Shown one piece after another: positions 37,428 through 45,870 of a DNA stretch of 64,000 nucleotides (positions are counted from its first letter, which is position 1; each line of letters begins with the position of its first letter). The stretch lies in NCBI RefSeq assembly GCF_000012745.1, contig NC_007404.1:1736001-1800000 (forward strand), read 5' to 3'. Below the pieces are notes generated by a model. The model did no database searches. It was not told the DNA's origin and was given only the letters and a program-made list of their open reading frames with translations. The position numbers and the translations under genes are program-made. Source of the stretch: Thiobacillus denitrificans ATCC 25259 (GTDB lineage Bacteria; Pseudomonadota; Gammaproteobacteria; Burkholderiales; Thiobacillaceae).

Positions 37428-40147
37428 GGTGCGAGGCCCTCGTCGTGAATGTGTTTTTGAACGTCTTCGGCCTTCCTGACGGCGCCCGCCAGGTTGCCGG
37501 TTTTGATGTGCGCGGCGAGCTCGGCGACGTCCAGCACTTTGTTGACCTGGTGTTTCTGTTTGTCGCTGAGGCCGGCGGAATCGACAGCCTTGTCCGCGAC
37601 GTGGCGCGAGACCGAGACGGCGTCGAGGGCTTGCGGCGCGTTTTCTTTTTGGGTCGAGGTGCTGGCTTCGGTCGCCTCGCGATCGAGGCTTGTAGTCGAT
37701 TCTGGCGCGTCGGTTTTTTCCGAGGTGGCGGCAAGCTTGAAGTCCAGGCTGGTTTCTTTGCCTTGCGCCCGGCTCATTGTCTTGGTGAGGGCCTCAACTG
37801 AATCGCGCGTGATGTACATCCGCGCCTCAAGGCGATGGCGTGACATGGCGACGTAGGTCCATTCCCTCGACGACATCGAATCGGAAGGAAGAACAAAGGC
37901 GCGATCAACGGTCACGCCCTGCGCCTTGTGGACGGTCATGGCGTAGCCATAATCGAAAACCTCAAATTGGCCCTTTTCCTCACCGACTGTGAATTTGACC
38001 GCCTTGCCGTTGTCATGGCGCGCGGTTATTTCCACCTGCCCCGTCTTGTTGAAACGCACGGATTCAACCGTGCCGAGCTCGCCGTTTTTTACTCCAAAGA
38101 CAGAATTATTTTTCCCAAAAATGATCCGGTCACCAACGGCAAACTCCTTCATTCCACCGGCGGTTGGCACCTGCAATCCACCAGCCAAGCGCCCTTCGGC
38201 TTTCAAAATCTGGCGAGCTGAGTTGTTGAGATGTGCAACCTCGGAGCGAGTGGCGGCCAACATGATCGACTCACCAGGCTTGGATGGATCGCGTGCCTGC
38301 GCCCAATCGCGCACCATCTCCTGCATGGCCTGCGCCCGGGTTTCAGCGGTCTTGAGAAGCCCGCGTTCGCGCATTGACTCAAGGGCCTCGGCGGCTTTGC
38401 CATCCGCAAAAAGGCGCACGACCCGACGATCTACCTCATGTTTTTGACGAACGATGTTTTCTAACCGGGCCGAGCCCAATCGTTCGGAGAGAAGGCGGAA
38501 CGCGCCGCCGGCGTCGATCGGTTGGAGCTGCCATGAGTCACCCACCATCACAGCCTTGGCGCCGGCCTTGTGGACGTGGTCCAGCACACGCGCGAGCTGA
38601 CGGCTTCCCACCATCCCGCCCTCGTCGATCACGAGGATTGATTTGCTATGAAGTTGGCGCTGGCCGCTGTCGAGCTGGAAGAGCAGCGAGTGGATCGTTT
38701 TCGAATTGATGTCAGCGCCACTTTCCAAGCCAGAGGCGGCCTTACCTGCTAAGGCTGCTCCCTCCACCTCGAAGCCTGCCGCTTCCCACGATTCGCGCGC
38801 CGCATCCATGAGATATGACTTGCCGGTGCCGGCCATACCCTCGATGATTTTGACCGCGCCCGGATCTTCGCAGACATGCTTGAGCGCAGCTTTCTGTTCG
38901 TCCGTCATTGTCGGACGCGCTGCGATGGCAGCGGCGATATCGGCTCGATGACTCATGTCGGTCTGGCGGGCCATGGACTTGTCGAGAATGCCTTGCTCGA
39001 TTCCGAGCATTTCGCGCGTGGTGTAACGGGTCTCGGTCGGCTCGCCGCGCATGAGGTGGCGCGGCTTGTCGGATTCGAGACGGACGAGGTCGGGATGTTT
39101 TGTCAGGTCGCGTAACGCTTTCTGGATTGCATCCGCGCCGCCCCTGCCCTGCATCTCGACAGCCACGGCTGCGGCCAACTGCTGAGGGGTGAAGGTGGAG
39201 GCCTGTTCTGTCAGTTTGCCGAGGATCTCGTCGAGGTCGAGTTCCTCGGCCTGCTGACGCGGCGCATTGCGCAAGGCCTGGATCGATTCCAGGCTAAATC
39301 CGTGCTCGGCGGCGCGGGTTTTCCAGTCGGCAAAGAGCTCATCTCGCGTAGTCGGCTCCTTTCCCTTCCTGGTGGACAGGGCGGCTACTTCGGCGGCCTT
39401 GGCTGACTTCAAGCCCTTGGCGGCAAGGGCTTCCTCGATCTGCCCGCGGCGGGTCGAGAACTCTTTCTCGACCGCTGCCGGCACGTCAACGACGCGGAAG
39501 CTCTTGCCGTCTGCTTCGACGCGCAAGCCCAGCTTCTGCATTTCGGCAGCCAGCTCGGCCCGGTAAACCGCGCCCGCGGCCATCTTCCAGCGGGTGTCGA
39601 AATCCATCGCGGTGCCGTCTGGTTGCACGTTGAGGACGGCAACGTGGGTGTGAAGCTGAGGATCCGCTTCGCGGCTCGTGCCATGCTGATACATAGCGGC
39701 GGCCACCCCTTCCACGGGGCCTGGCTCGTTCCGGCTGCGTGAGGTGAACGCGCCGGATTCTTCCAGGAATTGCAGGGCTCGTGCTGCGGCGGCATTCTGT
39801 GCGTCTTCAATTGCGCCGCGTGTTTCAGGATCGGCCACGGCCCAGACACAAGAGACCGATTTCGGAGCCGAGAACGTCAGGTCCCAGCCGCCTTTATGTT
39901 TCTCGCCCGCGTTTTTCGACAGCGCCTCGCCGGTTTCGGGGTGGAATCCCTGTAGGCCGGCCAGCAGTTGGCCTGGCTTAAGTTCGCCCGCCAGACTCAT
40001 TTCCTGCGCCGCTTTACCTACCCAGCGGCCAACGTCGCCTTCCCCTGCGTAGTAGTCCTCACGCTGCGCCGCAGCGACTTCATTTTCTTGATAGGCGGCA
40101 TAGCCAGCAGCTTCGCTGCCGGCACCAATGACTGAAACTGATAGCAT
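37424..40147 (-). CDS. MobF-family relaxase-helicase (TrwC/TraI type)
   Basis: 907 residues. N-terminal relaxase: Tyr 16, 19, 32 and 33 form the catalytic tyrosine cluster, and the three-His metal site is H155 plus H166/H168 (HGTSREADPQLHTH). C-terminal SF1 RecD-like helicase: Walker A GMAGTGKS at 437-444, Walker B LVIDEGGMVG near 510, and the late helicase motifs AMTVHKAQGVT and YVAMSRHR. It would nick oriT, stay bound to the 5' end and unwind the strand for transfer. It ends in a Thr/Ser/Lys-rich tail. Overlaps both neighbours, so it is translationally coupled to the coupling protein gene. Confidence 0.95.
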   Translation of the reverse strand: MLSVSVIGAGSEAAGYAAYQENEVAAAQREDYYAGEGDVGRWVGKAAQEMSLAGELKPGQLLAGLQGFHPETGEALSKNAGEKHKGGWDLTFSAPKSVSCVWAVADPETRGAIEDAQNAAAARALQFLEESGAFTSRSRNEPGPVEGVAAAMYQHGTSREADPQLHTHVAVLNVQPDGTAMDFDTRWKMAAGAVYRAELAAEMQKLGLRVEADGKSFRVVDVPAAVEKEFSTRRGQIEEALAAKGLKSAKAAEVAALSTRKGKEPTTRDELFADWKTRAAEHGFSLESIQALRNAPRQQAEELDLDEILGKLTEQASTFTPQQLAAAVAVEMQGRGGADAIQKALRDLTKHPDLVRLESDKPRHLMRGEPTETRYTTREMLGIEQGILDKSMARQTDMSHRADIAAAIAARPTMTDEQKAALKHVCEDPGAVKIIEGMAGTGKSYLMDAARESWEAAGFEVEGAALAGKAASGLESGADINSKTIHSLLFQLDSGQRQLHSKSILVIDEGGMVGSRQLARVLDHVHKAGAKAVMVGDSWQLQPIDAGGAFRLLSERLGSARLENIVRQKHEVDRRVVRLFADGKAAEALESMRERGLLKTAETRAQAMQEMVRDWAQARDPSKPGESIMLAATRSEVAHLNNSARQILKAEGRLAGGLQVPTAGGMKEFAVGDRIIFGKNNSVFGVKNGELGTVESVRFNKTGQVEITARHDNGKAVKFTVGEEKGQFEVFDYGYAMTVHKAQGVTVDRAFVLPSDSMSSREWTYVAMSRHRLEARMYITRDSVEALTKTMSRAQGKETSLDFKLAATSEKTDAPESTTSLDREATEASTSTQKENAPQALDAVSVSRHVADKAVDSAGLSDKQKHQVNKVLDVAELAAHIKTGNLAGAVRKAEDVQKHIHDEGLAP

Positions 40148-42501
40148 CAGATACTCTCCTCAAGCTGGGCTGTGGCGGATTTCTTTAGGCGGATTTTTTT
40201 CTTTCGTGGAGGCTGAACCCCGGCCTCCGTTACTGGTAATACCTCGGTCGGCGGCATGGCGGCGCTGGCGCCAAGGTCGAGGAGCGTGTCCGCGATTTCC
40301 ACGGCGTGGGCGATTTCGGCGATGCCTGATGGCAGCGCTGCGATGCCGACTTGTTGAGCGAGCTCGCCCGCAATGCTTTCCGTCGCTTCTTCCTTGGCCT
40401 GGTCGGCCAGTTGGCTGGACAGTGGGGTGGCAATGGGCAGCATGCGGGTTTCGAACTCAGCGGCTGCCGTTTTTTCTGTGGACTCGCCGTCGTCAAGGAA
40501 GGCCAGCGGATCGGTGGCGGTCGTGGTCTCGGGAGCAGGCGCAGACTCTTCGCCTTCGCCGGCTTCGTCGCCGTCGATGTCGTCCGCCCAGGGATTCGCG
40601 ACTGGCGTTACTGCTGGTGAAGTTGGCGTTACTAGTAACGGCGCGACGTCTGCCTCTGCTGCTTCTTCAGCCCATGAGGGCACGGGCTGAGATGGTTCCT
40701 GCGCAGGGGTGGCAACAGCAGGCGCAATCGGCTGATTCGGGTAGCGCGTCCAGTCAGCGATCACGCTGGACGGACGAAAATGGTTGGGATCGGAAAACGG
40801 AATCAGGACTTCAAGCACGTCCTCGCCAATCCCCGACATCCACACTTTGACGCCGCCCAAATCAAGATCAGGGCCAAGCTGCAAGAGTTCGCTGGGCAAC
40901 ACCACCAGCTCGCGCTTATCCTCCCATTTCGATGTGCGATTGCCACCAGACGTGAAAATTCCGGGAGCGCGTCCTGCACCGCTGGTTATAGACACGCCAA
41001 GCCGCTCTAGGTCGCGATCGCCGATCAGATTTTCCGCGATGTACTTGGCCGTCTCCCCCGGGGAGACTTGAGCGATAACCTGGGTGCCAACCATCGAGAC
41101 AATTGAGTTTGTATCGTGCTCGGAATAGATCTTTTTAACCTGGCTGATGTCCTGTAAACCGAGTACCACTCGTATTCCCTTGCTACGTCCGACCGCGGCA
41201 AGCGAGAGGACCGTTTCCACCTTCCCCAACTCAGGGAACTCATCCAGGAATAACCAAAGTTTTCTTTCCTTCGAATCACGAACCAAGTTGGACTTGATCA
41301 ACTGGCCGGCGAGCCCAAGTACGGCACTGTTGAAAGCGCGGGCAAGGGTCTCGAAGCGCCCGTCGTGCTGGAGGATCACGGTTTTTACGCGCCGCGCCCC
41401 AACCTCGGTGAGCCATTCACGAATGCTAAAAATCCCAGGCCCAGGCCAAGCTCGCGCCAAGTCAAAGATGACCGCGAGGTAAGACATCAGATTGATCTGA
41501 ATGCCGGCTGTCGTGACGTTCTGCTGGCCGTCGCCGAGCGCTTTCACTGCCTCGGGGAAGTAGCGTCTGGCCGCTTCGGTCAACTGGTCAACCGGGCGAG
41601 TGAGTCCCGCAACCAGGTCGGCAAAACCCCAGTCGCCTGGCTTGGTTGATTGCAACTCGACGAGGCAAGCGACCAGCACCTGCCGCGCGGCGTTTGCCCA
41701 CATGGGCGAGCCGCTACCCCCGCCGGGCTCGACGATCATGCGCGCGGCGAACTCGCGCGCGGCAGACAAGGTGTCCACATCACGCGCAACAGCCCAAAGC
41801 GTGGATCGGCTATCCCATGGTGCGAAAATCACGTCCTCAACCTCGATCGCACGTCCCTTGTGCCGCGCGGTGCATGACGGAAAATCGGGGGTGAAGTCAC
41901 CCTTGAAGTCAAAAATAATCGCCCTGTCGCCCCGCTCGCGCGCGGCGCGCATCAAAGGAAGCAGCGTCTGTGTTTTGCCGCTGCCGACGCCGCCGACGAT
42001 CAGGATGTGGCGGGTCTCGCGGGATTTCGAGATGGGGGGCAGCTTGGGATGGATACGCAATCCGTCCGCCGCCTCCCCTTCGTCCTTCACCCACGCTGCA
42101 AGTGCCGCCGCTCCTTTAAGGCGCCGCCGGCCTCGGATATGGCGGTCCTGGGTCGCAATGACGACATCGCCGTACACCATCCAAAACACAAGCCCACCCG
42201 CCAGCAGGCCGGCGATCTGCGGCCCGACTTCAAGGGCTTTCAGGGCAGCGGGGTGCTCGGCCTGCATGAAGGCCACGGTCTTGTCGTGCAGGCGATCTCC
42301 CAGCTGCCGACCGGGAAGAAGATGATGCAGCGCGGGTTCGACGTGGAAGCCCAAGCCCTGAGACTGTAATACCCACCCCCAGCCGCCCAGGTAAAGGCCG
42401 GCAGCGGCCAGCGCACCAGCCAGGCCGCCCAGAAAGAGCGGCGCGCCCCAGCGATCGGCGCCGGTGGGCTGATTGCTTTTGCGGGTCGCCTGGCCGGTCA
42501 T
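40147..42501 (-). CDS. Type IV coupling protein (TraD/TrwB/VirD4 family)
   Basis: 784 residues. Two N-terminal membrane helices (about 20-48 and 95-115), then a hexameric ATPase: Walker A GGVGSGKT at 170-177, Walker B LWLFLDEFPELGK, and the TraD-like motifs IFDFKGDF and GLQDISQV. The C-terminal 180 residues are a low-complexity Pro/Ala/Glu-rich extension ending in a basic patch (PPRKKKIRLKK). It docks the relaxosome to a secretion channel. The start overlaps the upstream 56-codon mini-gene by 4 bp; the stop overlaps the relaxase start. Confidence 0.94.
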   Translation of the reverse strand: MTGQATRKSNQPTGADRWGAPLFLGGLAGALAAAGLYLGGWGWVLQSQGLGFHVEPALHHLLPGRQLGDRLHDKTVAFMQAEHPAALKALEVGPQIAGLLAGGLVFWMVYGDVVIATQDRHIRGRRRLKGAAALAAWVKDEGEAADGLRIHPKLPPISKSRETRHILIVGGVGSGKTQTLLPLMRAARERGDRAIIFDFKGDFTPDFPSCTARHKGRAIEVEDVIFAPWDSRSTLWAVARDVDTLSAAREFAARMIVEPGGGSGSPMWANAARQVLVACLVELQSTKPGDWGFADLVAGLTRPVDQLTEAARRYFPEAVKALGDGQQNVTTAGIQINLMSYLAVIFDLARAWPGPGIFSIREWLTEVGARRVKTVILQHDGRFETLARAFNSAVLGLAGQLIKSNLVRDSKERKLWLFLDEFPELGKVETVLSLAAVGRSKGIRVVLGLQDISQVKKIYSEHDTNSIVSMVGTQVIAQVSPGETAKYIAENLIGDRDLERLGVSITSGAGRAPGIFTSGGNRTSKWEDKRELVVLPSELLQLGPDLDLGGVKVWMSGIGEDVLEVLIPFSDPNHFRPSSVIADWTRYPNQPIAPAVATPAQEPSQPVPSWAEEAAEADVAPLLVTPTSPAVTPVANPWADDIDGDEAGEGEESAPAPETTTATDPLAFLDDGESTEKTAAAEFETRMLPIATPLSSQLADQAKEEATESIAGELAQQVGIAALPSGIAEIAHAVEIADTLLDLGASAAMPPTEVLPVTEAGVQPPRKKKIRLKKSATAQLEESI

Positions 42502-42668
42502 TTGGCGGTCTTGCGCGCTTGCTGAGGTTGAGGTTTTAGGTCGCACCGCTCTCGCGCAGCGCGCAGCAGCGGACGGATGCTCTGGGTTTTGCCGCTGCCG
42601 ACGCCGCCACCGATAGTCAGGAAATGGCACTCTCCGGGATTGGAGAGGAAGGGCAGAAGACTTTTCAT
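42498..42668 (-). CDS. 56-codon mini-gene carrying a TraD-like P-loop
   Basis: Below common ORF cut-offs. Its ATG overlaps the stop of the upstream exported-protein gene (ATGA) and its TGA overlaps the coupling protein ATG (ATGA), so it is locked into the operon on both sides. It contains an intact Walker A, GGGVGSGKTQ, followed by RPLLRAARER; 11 of 16 residues after the P-loop Lys match the coupling protein's own segment. There is no Walker B. It could be a functional small protein, a translational bridge, or the remnant of a second coupling-protein gene. Confidence 0.55.
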   Translation of the reverse strand: MKSLLPFLSNPGECHFLTIGGGVGSGKTQSIRPLLRAARERCDLKPQPQQARKTAK

Positions 42669-43834
42669 TTGGTCACCTTGATAGATTGGTACTGCGCTTG
42701 CAGACGCGGCTTGAGGTCGCGGTTCACGTCACGGGCGACGAGCTGGCCCAGCAGCACTTCGATCCGCTCCATCTGCTCGATCTGGCGGAACTGCATGTTG
42801 AGCGCCAAGGCCCGCATGAAGATCTCTTCCTTCTGGATCGAATCCGGATTGCCCGACACGTCCACATACCATTTCGGGTTTTCATAGCGGCGCGCCACGT
42901 CCAGGCGCAACAGGTCCATCCGCGACACACCGTCAGGGAAATCGTTTGCATCAACGAATCCGCGACCGCCAGACGGGTAGGCACTCGACTTTTCCAGCAG
43001 GCGCAGCACGTCCTGGGTGCCCCTCAGCGGAGTACGCTCGGCGAGAGCCAGCTCGCTCGGGAAATACGCCATTGAGGTGCTGGCCGCCAGGCCGGCTTGC
43101 AGTGCCAGGTAGGCACGGCCGGAAGGCTTCCGGGCGTCGGCCGCGGTCAGGCGATTAGGAGGAATGCTGTCGTTCGCGTTCTTCAGGTACGCCATCGCCG
43201 CGTCGATCTGCCTGGCGTTGAACGTGTAGCTGCGCTCGTCCCTCTTGCTGCCGGCCCCATAAAACAGACTGGCGGCCTGGACGTCGGCGTCGGGCAGTGC
43301 GGCTGCGCCTCTGCATAGGTTCGGGTACTCGCTTGCATCGCGCGAATTGCAGTAGCTGGCGTGCGTTTCGAGCACCGTTGCCGCGGCCGCGGCCTGCGAG
43401 TGCGGGGCTTCGTTCACCCTGGATTCAAGGCCCCTGTCGCCACCGAGTGGATTCCTAGCGTTGCGGCCGCCGTAGGCGCCGGCACCGCCATAGGCGCGGG
43501 TGTTTCTGACTACAGAACTTCCCGCGGCTCCAACTGCCTCGGCCACGCCGCCCGTGGCGCAACGGTTTTCGGGAAGCGATCGTTCGCCGCGCTGTTGCTC
43601 GGCTTTGAGGGCGTTGGAATCGCGCTCGACCTGGATTGCGTTGTCCTGAATGTTTTTCGCGGTCTTCTGGATCGTGTCGTTGATCGACTTCAGCATCCGG
43701 ACAATATCGGTCCGCGCCGTATTCACGGCATTGAGTACAGAGGCGTCGATCACTGGGTAGGCCGCGTTTGCAGCCATTGAACACGACAGCAGGCCGGCCA
43801 CAGCCAGACTGCGAAACAGTTTGTTTTTGCTCAC
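42665..43834 (-). CDS. Exported conjugal-transfer-region protein, unknown family
   Basis: 389 residues. Clear signal peptide (KLFRSLAVAGLLSCSMAANA). The N-terminal mature part is helical (VLNAVNTARTDIVRMLKSINDTIQKTAKNIQDNAIQVE), the middle is Gly/Asn-rich with four Cys, and the C-terminus is helical (QIEQMERIEVLLGQLVARDVN). It resembles the pattern of periplasmic transfer proteins but I cannot assign it to a named family. Overlaps its neighbours by 4 bp on both sides, placing it firmly in the transfer operon. Confidence 0.8.
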   Translation of the reverse strand: MSKNKLFRSLAVAGLLSCSMAANAAYPVIDASVLNAVNTARTDIVRMLKSINDTIQKTAKNIQDNAIQVERDSNALKAEQQRGERSLPENRCATGGVAEAVGAAGSSVVRNTRAYGGAGAYGGRNARNPLGGDRGLESRVNEAPHSQAAAAATVLETHASYCNSRDASEYPNLCRGAAALPDADVQAASLFYGAGSKRDERSYTFNARQIDAAMAYLKNANDSIPPNRLTAADARKPSGRAYLALQAGLAASTSMAYFPSELALAERTPLRGTQDVLRLLEKSSAYPSGGRGFVDANDFPDGVSRMDLLRLDVARRYENPKWYVDVSGNPDSIQKEEIFMRALALNMQFRQIEQMERIEVLLGQLVARDVNRDLKPRLQAQYQSIKVTK

Positions 43835-44286
43835 CGGAAAATCCCCATGACACGATCGATCAATGAAGTGGGCGCGGTCGGCTTCACATTGACCCCCGCG
43901 TTCTGCCCAGCCGTGACCCCGCCGCCATATCCGCCTGACAGGCTCACATTGGTATTGCGGGTGGCGCCCGCGATGGTGTTGTCGATCACCTGACAGGCCC
44001 GGCTTTCGGCCTGCTTTTTCAGCGCGTCGCCCAATTTGCCGAGGTCCAGATCCGGGACGTTTACCGTGGCACCGATTTGGTACTGGGAATATTTCTCCAG
44101 GCAGGATTGAGCGTCGGCAACCGATTTGGATTGCTGATCGCCCTTCGCATAGATGTCGTTCAGCGCGTTGTCGAGGCCAGCGCTGGCGCTTTGCTGCATC
44201 GCCTGTCCTGTGGTGCTACAGGCGCCGGCAAAGGCCAGCTGGGGGAAGGTCAGCGCCGCGTATATCAGGAGAGACAACCGCTTCAT
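43831..44286 (-). CDS. Small exported transfer-region protein
   Basis: 151 residues. Signal peptide (LSLLIYAALTFPQLAFA), three Cys in the mature protein (ACSTTGQAMQQ, SCLEKYSQ, ACQVIDN), helical first half and a Gly/Asn-rich C-terminal portion (NTNVSLSGGYGGGVTAGQNAGVNV). Family not recognised. Four-base overlaps to the genes on both sides. Probably acts in the periplasm with the next gene. Confidence 0.78.
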   Translation of the reverse strand: MKRLSLLIYAALTFPQLAFAGACSTTGQAMQQSASAGLDNALNDIYAKGDQQSKSVADAQSCLEKYSQYQIGATVNVPDLDLGKLGDALKKQAESRACQVIDNTIAGATRNTNVSLSGGYGGGVTAGQNAGVNVKPTAPTSLIDRVMGIFR

Positions 44287-44786
44287 GCGCCTTCCTTCCC
44301 GTCCGCTGCGGCCGCGCGGCGTTGGTCTCGGCGGGCCTGGAAACCGTTGACGAATGGCAAGGGCTGGGCCGCGCGCAAGTGGGATTGCTCGATCGCGCTG
44401 GCCAGCGCTTGCTCTTCGATTTCCGGGCCGCCAAACAGGTCATGGGCTGAAAGTTCGCCCTGAACGAAACCAGCGGCGAAGTCCAGGGCGGCTTTTCCGT
44501 CGAGCTGGTGGACCTCGTCGGCAAGCTCCAGCGCGTGGGCCATCAGCTTGGCCAGCCAGACAAACTGCTCGTGCATTTTGAGCGTCGTGATCCACTCAAC
44601 CCTTTGCCCGACAATTTGTTCGATCTCCAACCTGGCGGGACACGACATCCTCTGCCAGTTGACTAGCCGTTGGTCCTCGCGGGGGAGCTCGACCAGGACG
44701 CGGGCAACGGTCGGAAAAATTTCCAGGAGCAAATTACGGCTGCCGAGGCCGCCATCGTCGCGGGTGGGGGTAGGAGGAATGCTCAT
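44283..44786 (-). CDS. Hypothetical cytoplasmic transfer-region protein
   Basis: 167 residues, no signal peptide, mostly helical and acidic (LLLEIFPTVARVLVELPREDQRLVNWQRMSC..., FVWLAKLMAHALELADEVHQLDGKAALDFAAGFVQGELSAHDLFGG). Unrecognised. It sits between the RHH gene and the exported proteins, with 4-bp overlaps at each side, so a relaxosome or operon-control role is conceivable. Confidence 0.72.
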   Translation of the reverse strand: MSIPPTPTRDDGGLGSRNLLLEIFPTVARVLVELPREDQRLVNWQRMSCPARLEIEQIVGQRVEWITTLKMHEQFVWLAKLMAHALELADEVHQLDGKAALDFAAGFVQGELSAHDLFGGPEIEEQALASAIEQSHLRAAQPLPFVNGFQARRDQRRAAAADGKEGA

Positions 44787-45010
44787 TCGGCCACCTCCAA
44801 CGCCTCAACCTTTTTCTTGATTTCCGCCAGCACCGCCAGCACCCGGTTTTCAAGCGCTGCTAGTCGGTCGTCCTCGATTTTGGCTTGCAGCGCTGTCCGA
44901 ACCATGCCGGTACACAGAGCCGTGACGGTCGTTTTCTGTTCATCCGCTTGCACCGCAAGTGTCTGGAATTCCGGAGAACTTACCCGGATCGTGATGGATT
45001 TTGCTTGCAT
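44783..45010 (-). CDS. Ribbon-helix-helix protein, probable relaxosome accessory / operon regulator
   Basis: 75 residues. The first 45 residues read as a ribbon-helix-helix domain: beta strand KSITIRVSS, helix EFQTLAVQADEQK, turn, helix VTALCTGMVRTALQ, followed by a coiled-coil tail. The ATG at 45010 follows GAAAGG. Position matches trwA of R388 (oriT, RHH, coupling protein, relaxase order). It probably binds the palindromes in the adjacent 860-bp region and stimulates nicking while repressing the operon. Confidence 0.75.
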   Translation of the reverse strand: MQAKSITIRVSSPEFQTLAVQADEQKTTVTALCTGMVRTALQAKIEDDRLAALENRVLAVLAEIKKKVEALEVAE

Positions 45011-45870
45011 TTTCGCCTTTCGATTGATTTCGCCGCTTGCCCTCGCGGCACAGCTCAATTTTGTGCTTCCGGCGCTCGAACGCAAGCAATTCCTTTTGTA
45101 ATCAATAACTTGATTTCGTATCTTACGTAAGGTACGAAACTTTTCGGGATGGCAAAAAACAGACGCGGGGGTGAAGACCGCGCCAGCACTGGCATAGCGA
45201 GACGCGTATCAAAAACGCAACATCGGAAAAATAATTTTTCTGTTGCACCGCTTTTGTCTTGCAAGCGGCGTTTTTCCCGCCAGCCGAAAAGCGGCCCGCG
45301 AGCGGCAACGATACCGATGCTTACCGTGCTGGCACGGGTGCACGCAAAAGCACAATCGCTGGATGGGATGGCACGCGGACGGCTTGCAAGAGCGCTTGCA
45401 AACGACGCTTGCACCGCTTCAATTTGCTGGCGGCGCTTTTCTCACATGAGGTGCGGCGCTGGGCAATGCGCGCCGATAGTGGCATTTGCAGACCAAGCGG
45501 AAATGCTTCCAATCCGCTTGCGTACCGCATGCGCAGTAGCATCGATGCTTGCGGGACATGGAAGCATCGCAAGCGCATGCATTGGCGCGGGCCGCTGGCC
45601 TGCGGGCAAGCCGCAAGGCTTGCAAAAACACCCGGCCCCGCTGGGAGTCGGGTGTGATATTTCCTTTGCCTTTGACTTTGACTTTGCTTTACCCGCGCCC
45701 AAGGGGCGAGGGGGTGTTGGGGTTTTGCCTGGAATGAGTGGACTGCAGGAGGTCGGCTAAAACAACCATCCGGGAACTGCCGGGGATGGGCAGGCTATGC
45801 ACGTTCGCCAAGAAAAGGGAAAATCGCTCCGATAACCTCATCTGGCGCGCATACCGCGATATTGGACACC
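45011..45870. other. 860-bp non-coding region, candidate oriT and operon control region
   Basis: No convincing gene. Contains a near-perfect 24-bp palindrome (45115-45138), an inverted repeat AATCAA-taac-TTGATT (45100-45115), GCCAG-CA-CTGGC (45182-45193), CCGTGC-TG-GCACGG (45324-45337), a 7-bp stem ACACCCG/CGGGTGT (45628-45655), ten GCTTGC/GCAAGC hexamers (nine within 45261-45623), and four tandem (A/C)CTTTG hexamers (45663-45686). Its position upstream of RHH-TraD-MobF genes is where oriT lies in comparable plasmids. No known nick-site sequence was recognised. Confidence 0.55.
45115..45138. promoter_or_regulatory. 24-bp imperfect palindrome upstream of the RHH gene
   Basis: TTCGTA-TCTTACGTAAGG-TACGAA has one mismatched pair in 12. 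It lies 105 bases from the RHH start and is a candidate operator or relaxosome binding site. Confidence 0.55.

Noticed and set aside
45149-45760. Open frames of up to about 200 codons in the 860-bp gap upstream of the ATPase gene
   Set aside because: Several mutually overlapping frames on both strands have compositionally odd, low-complexity products, no ribosome sites and no recognisable domain; the region is rich in repeats and palindromes.
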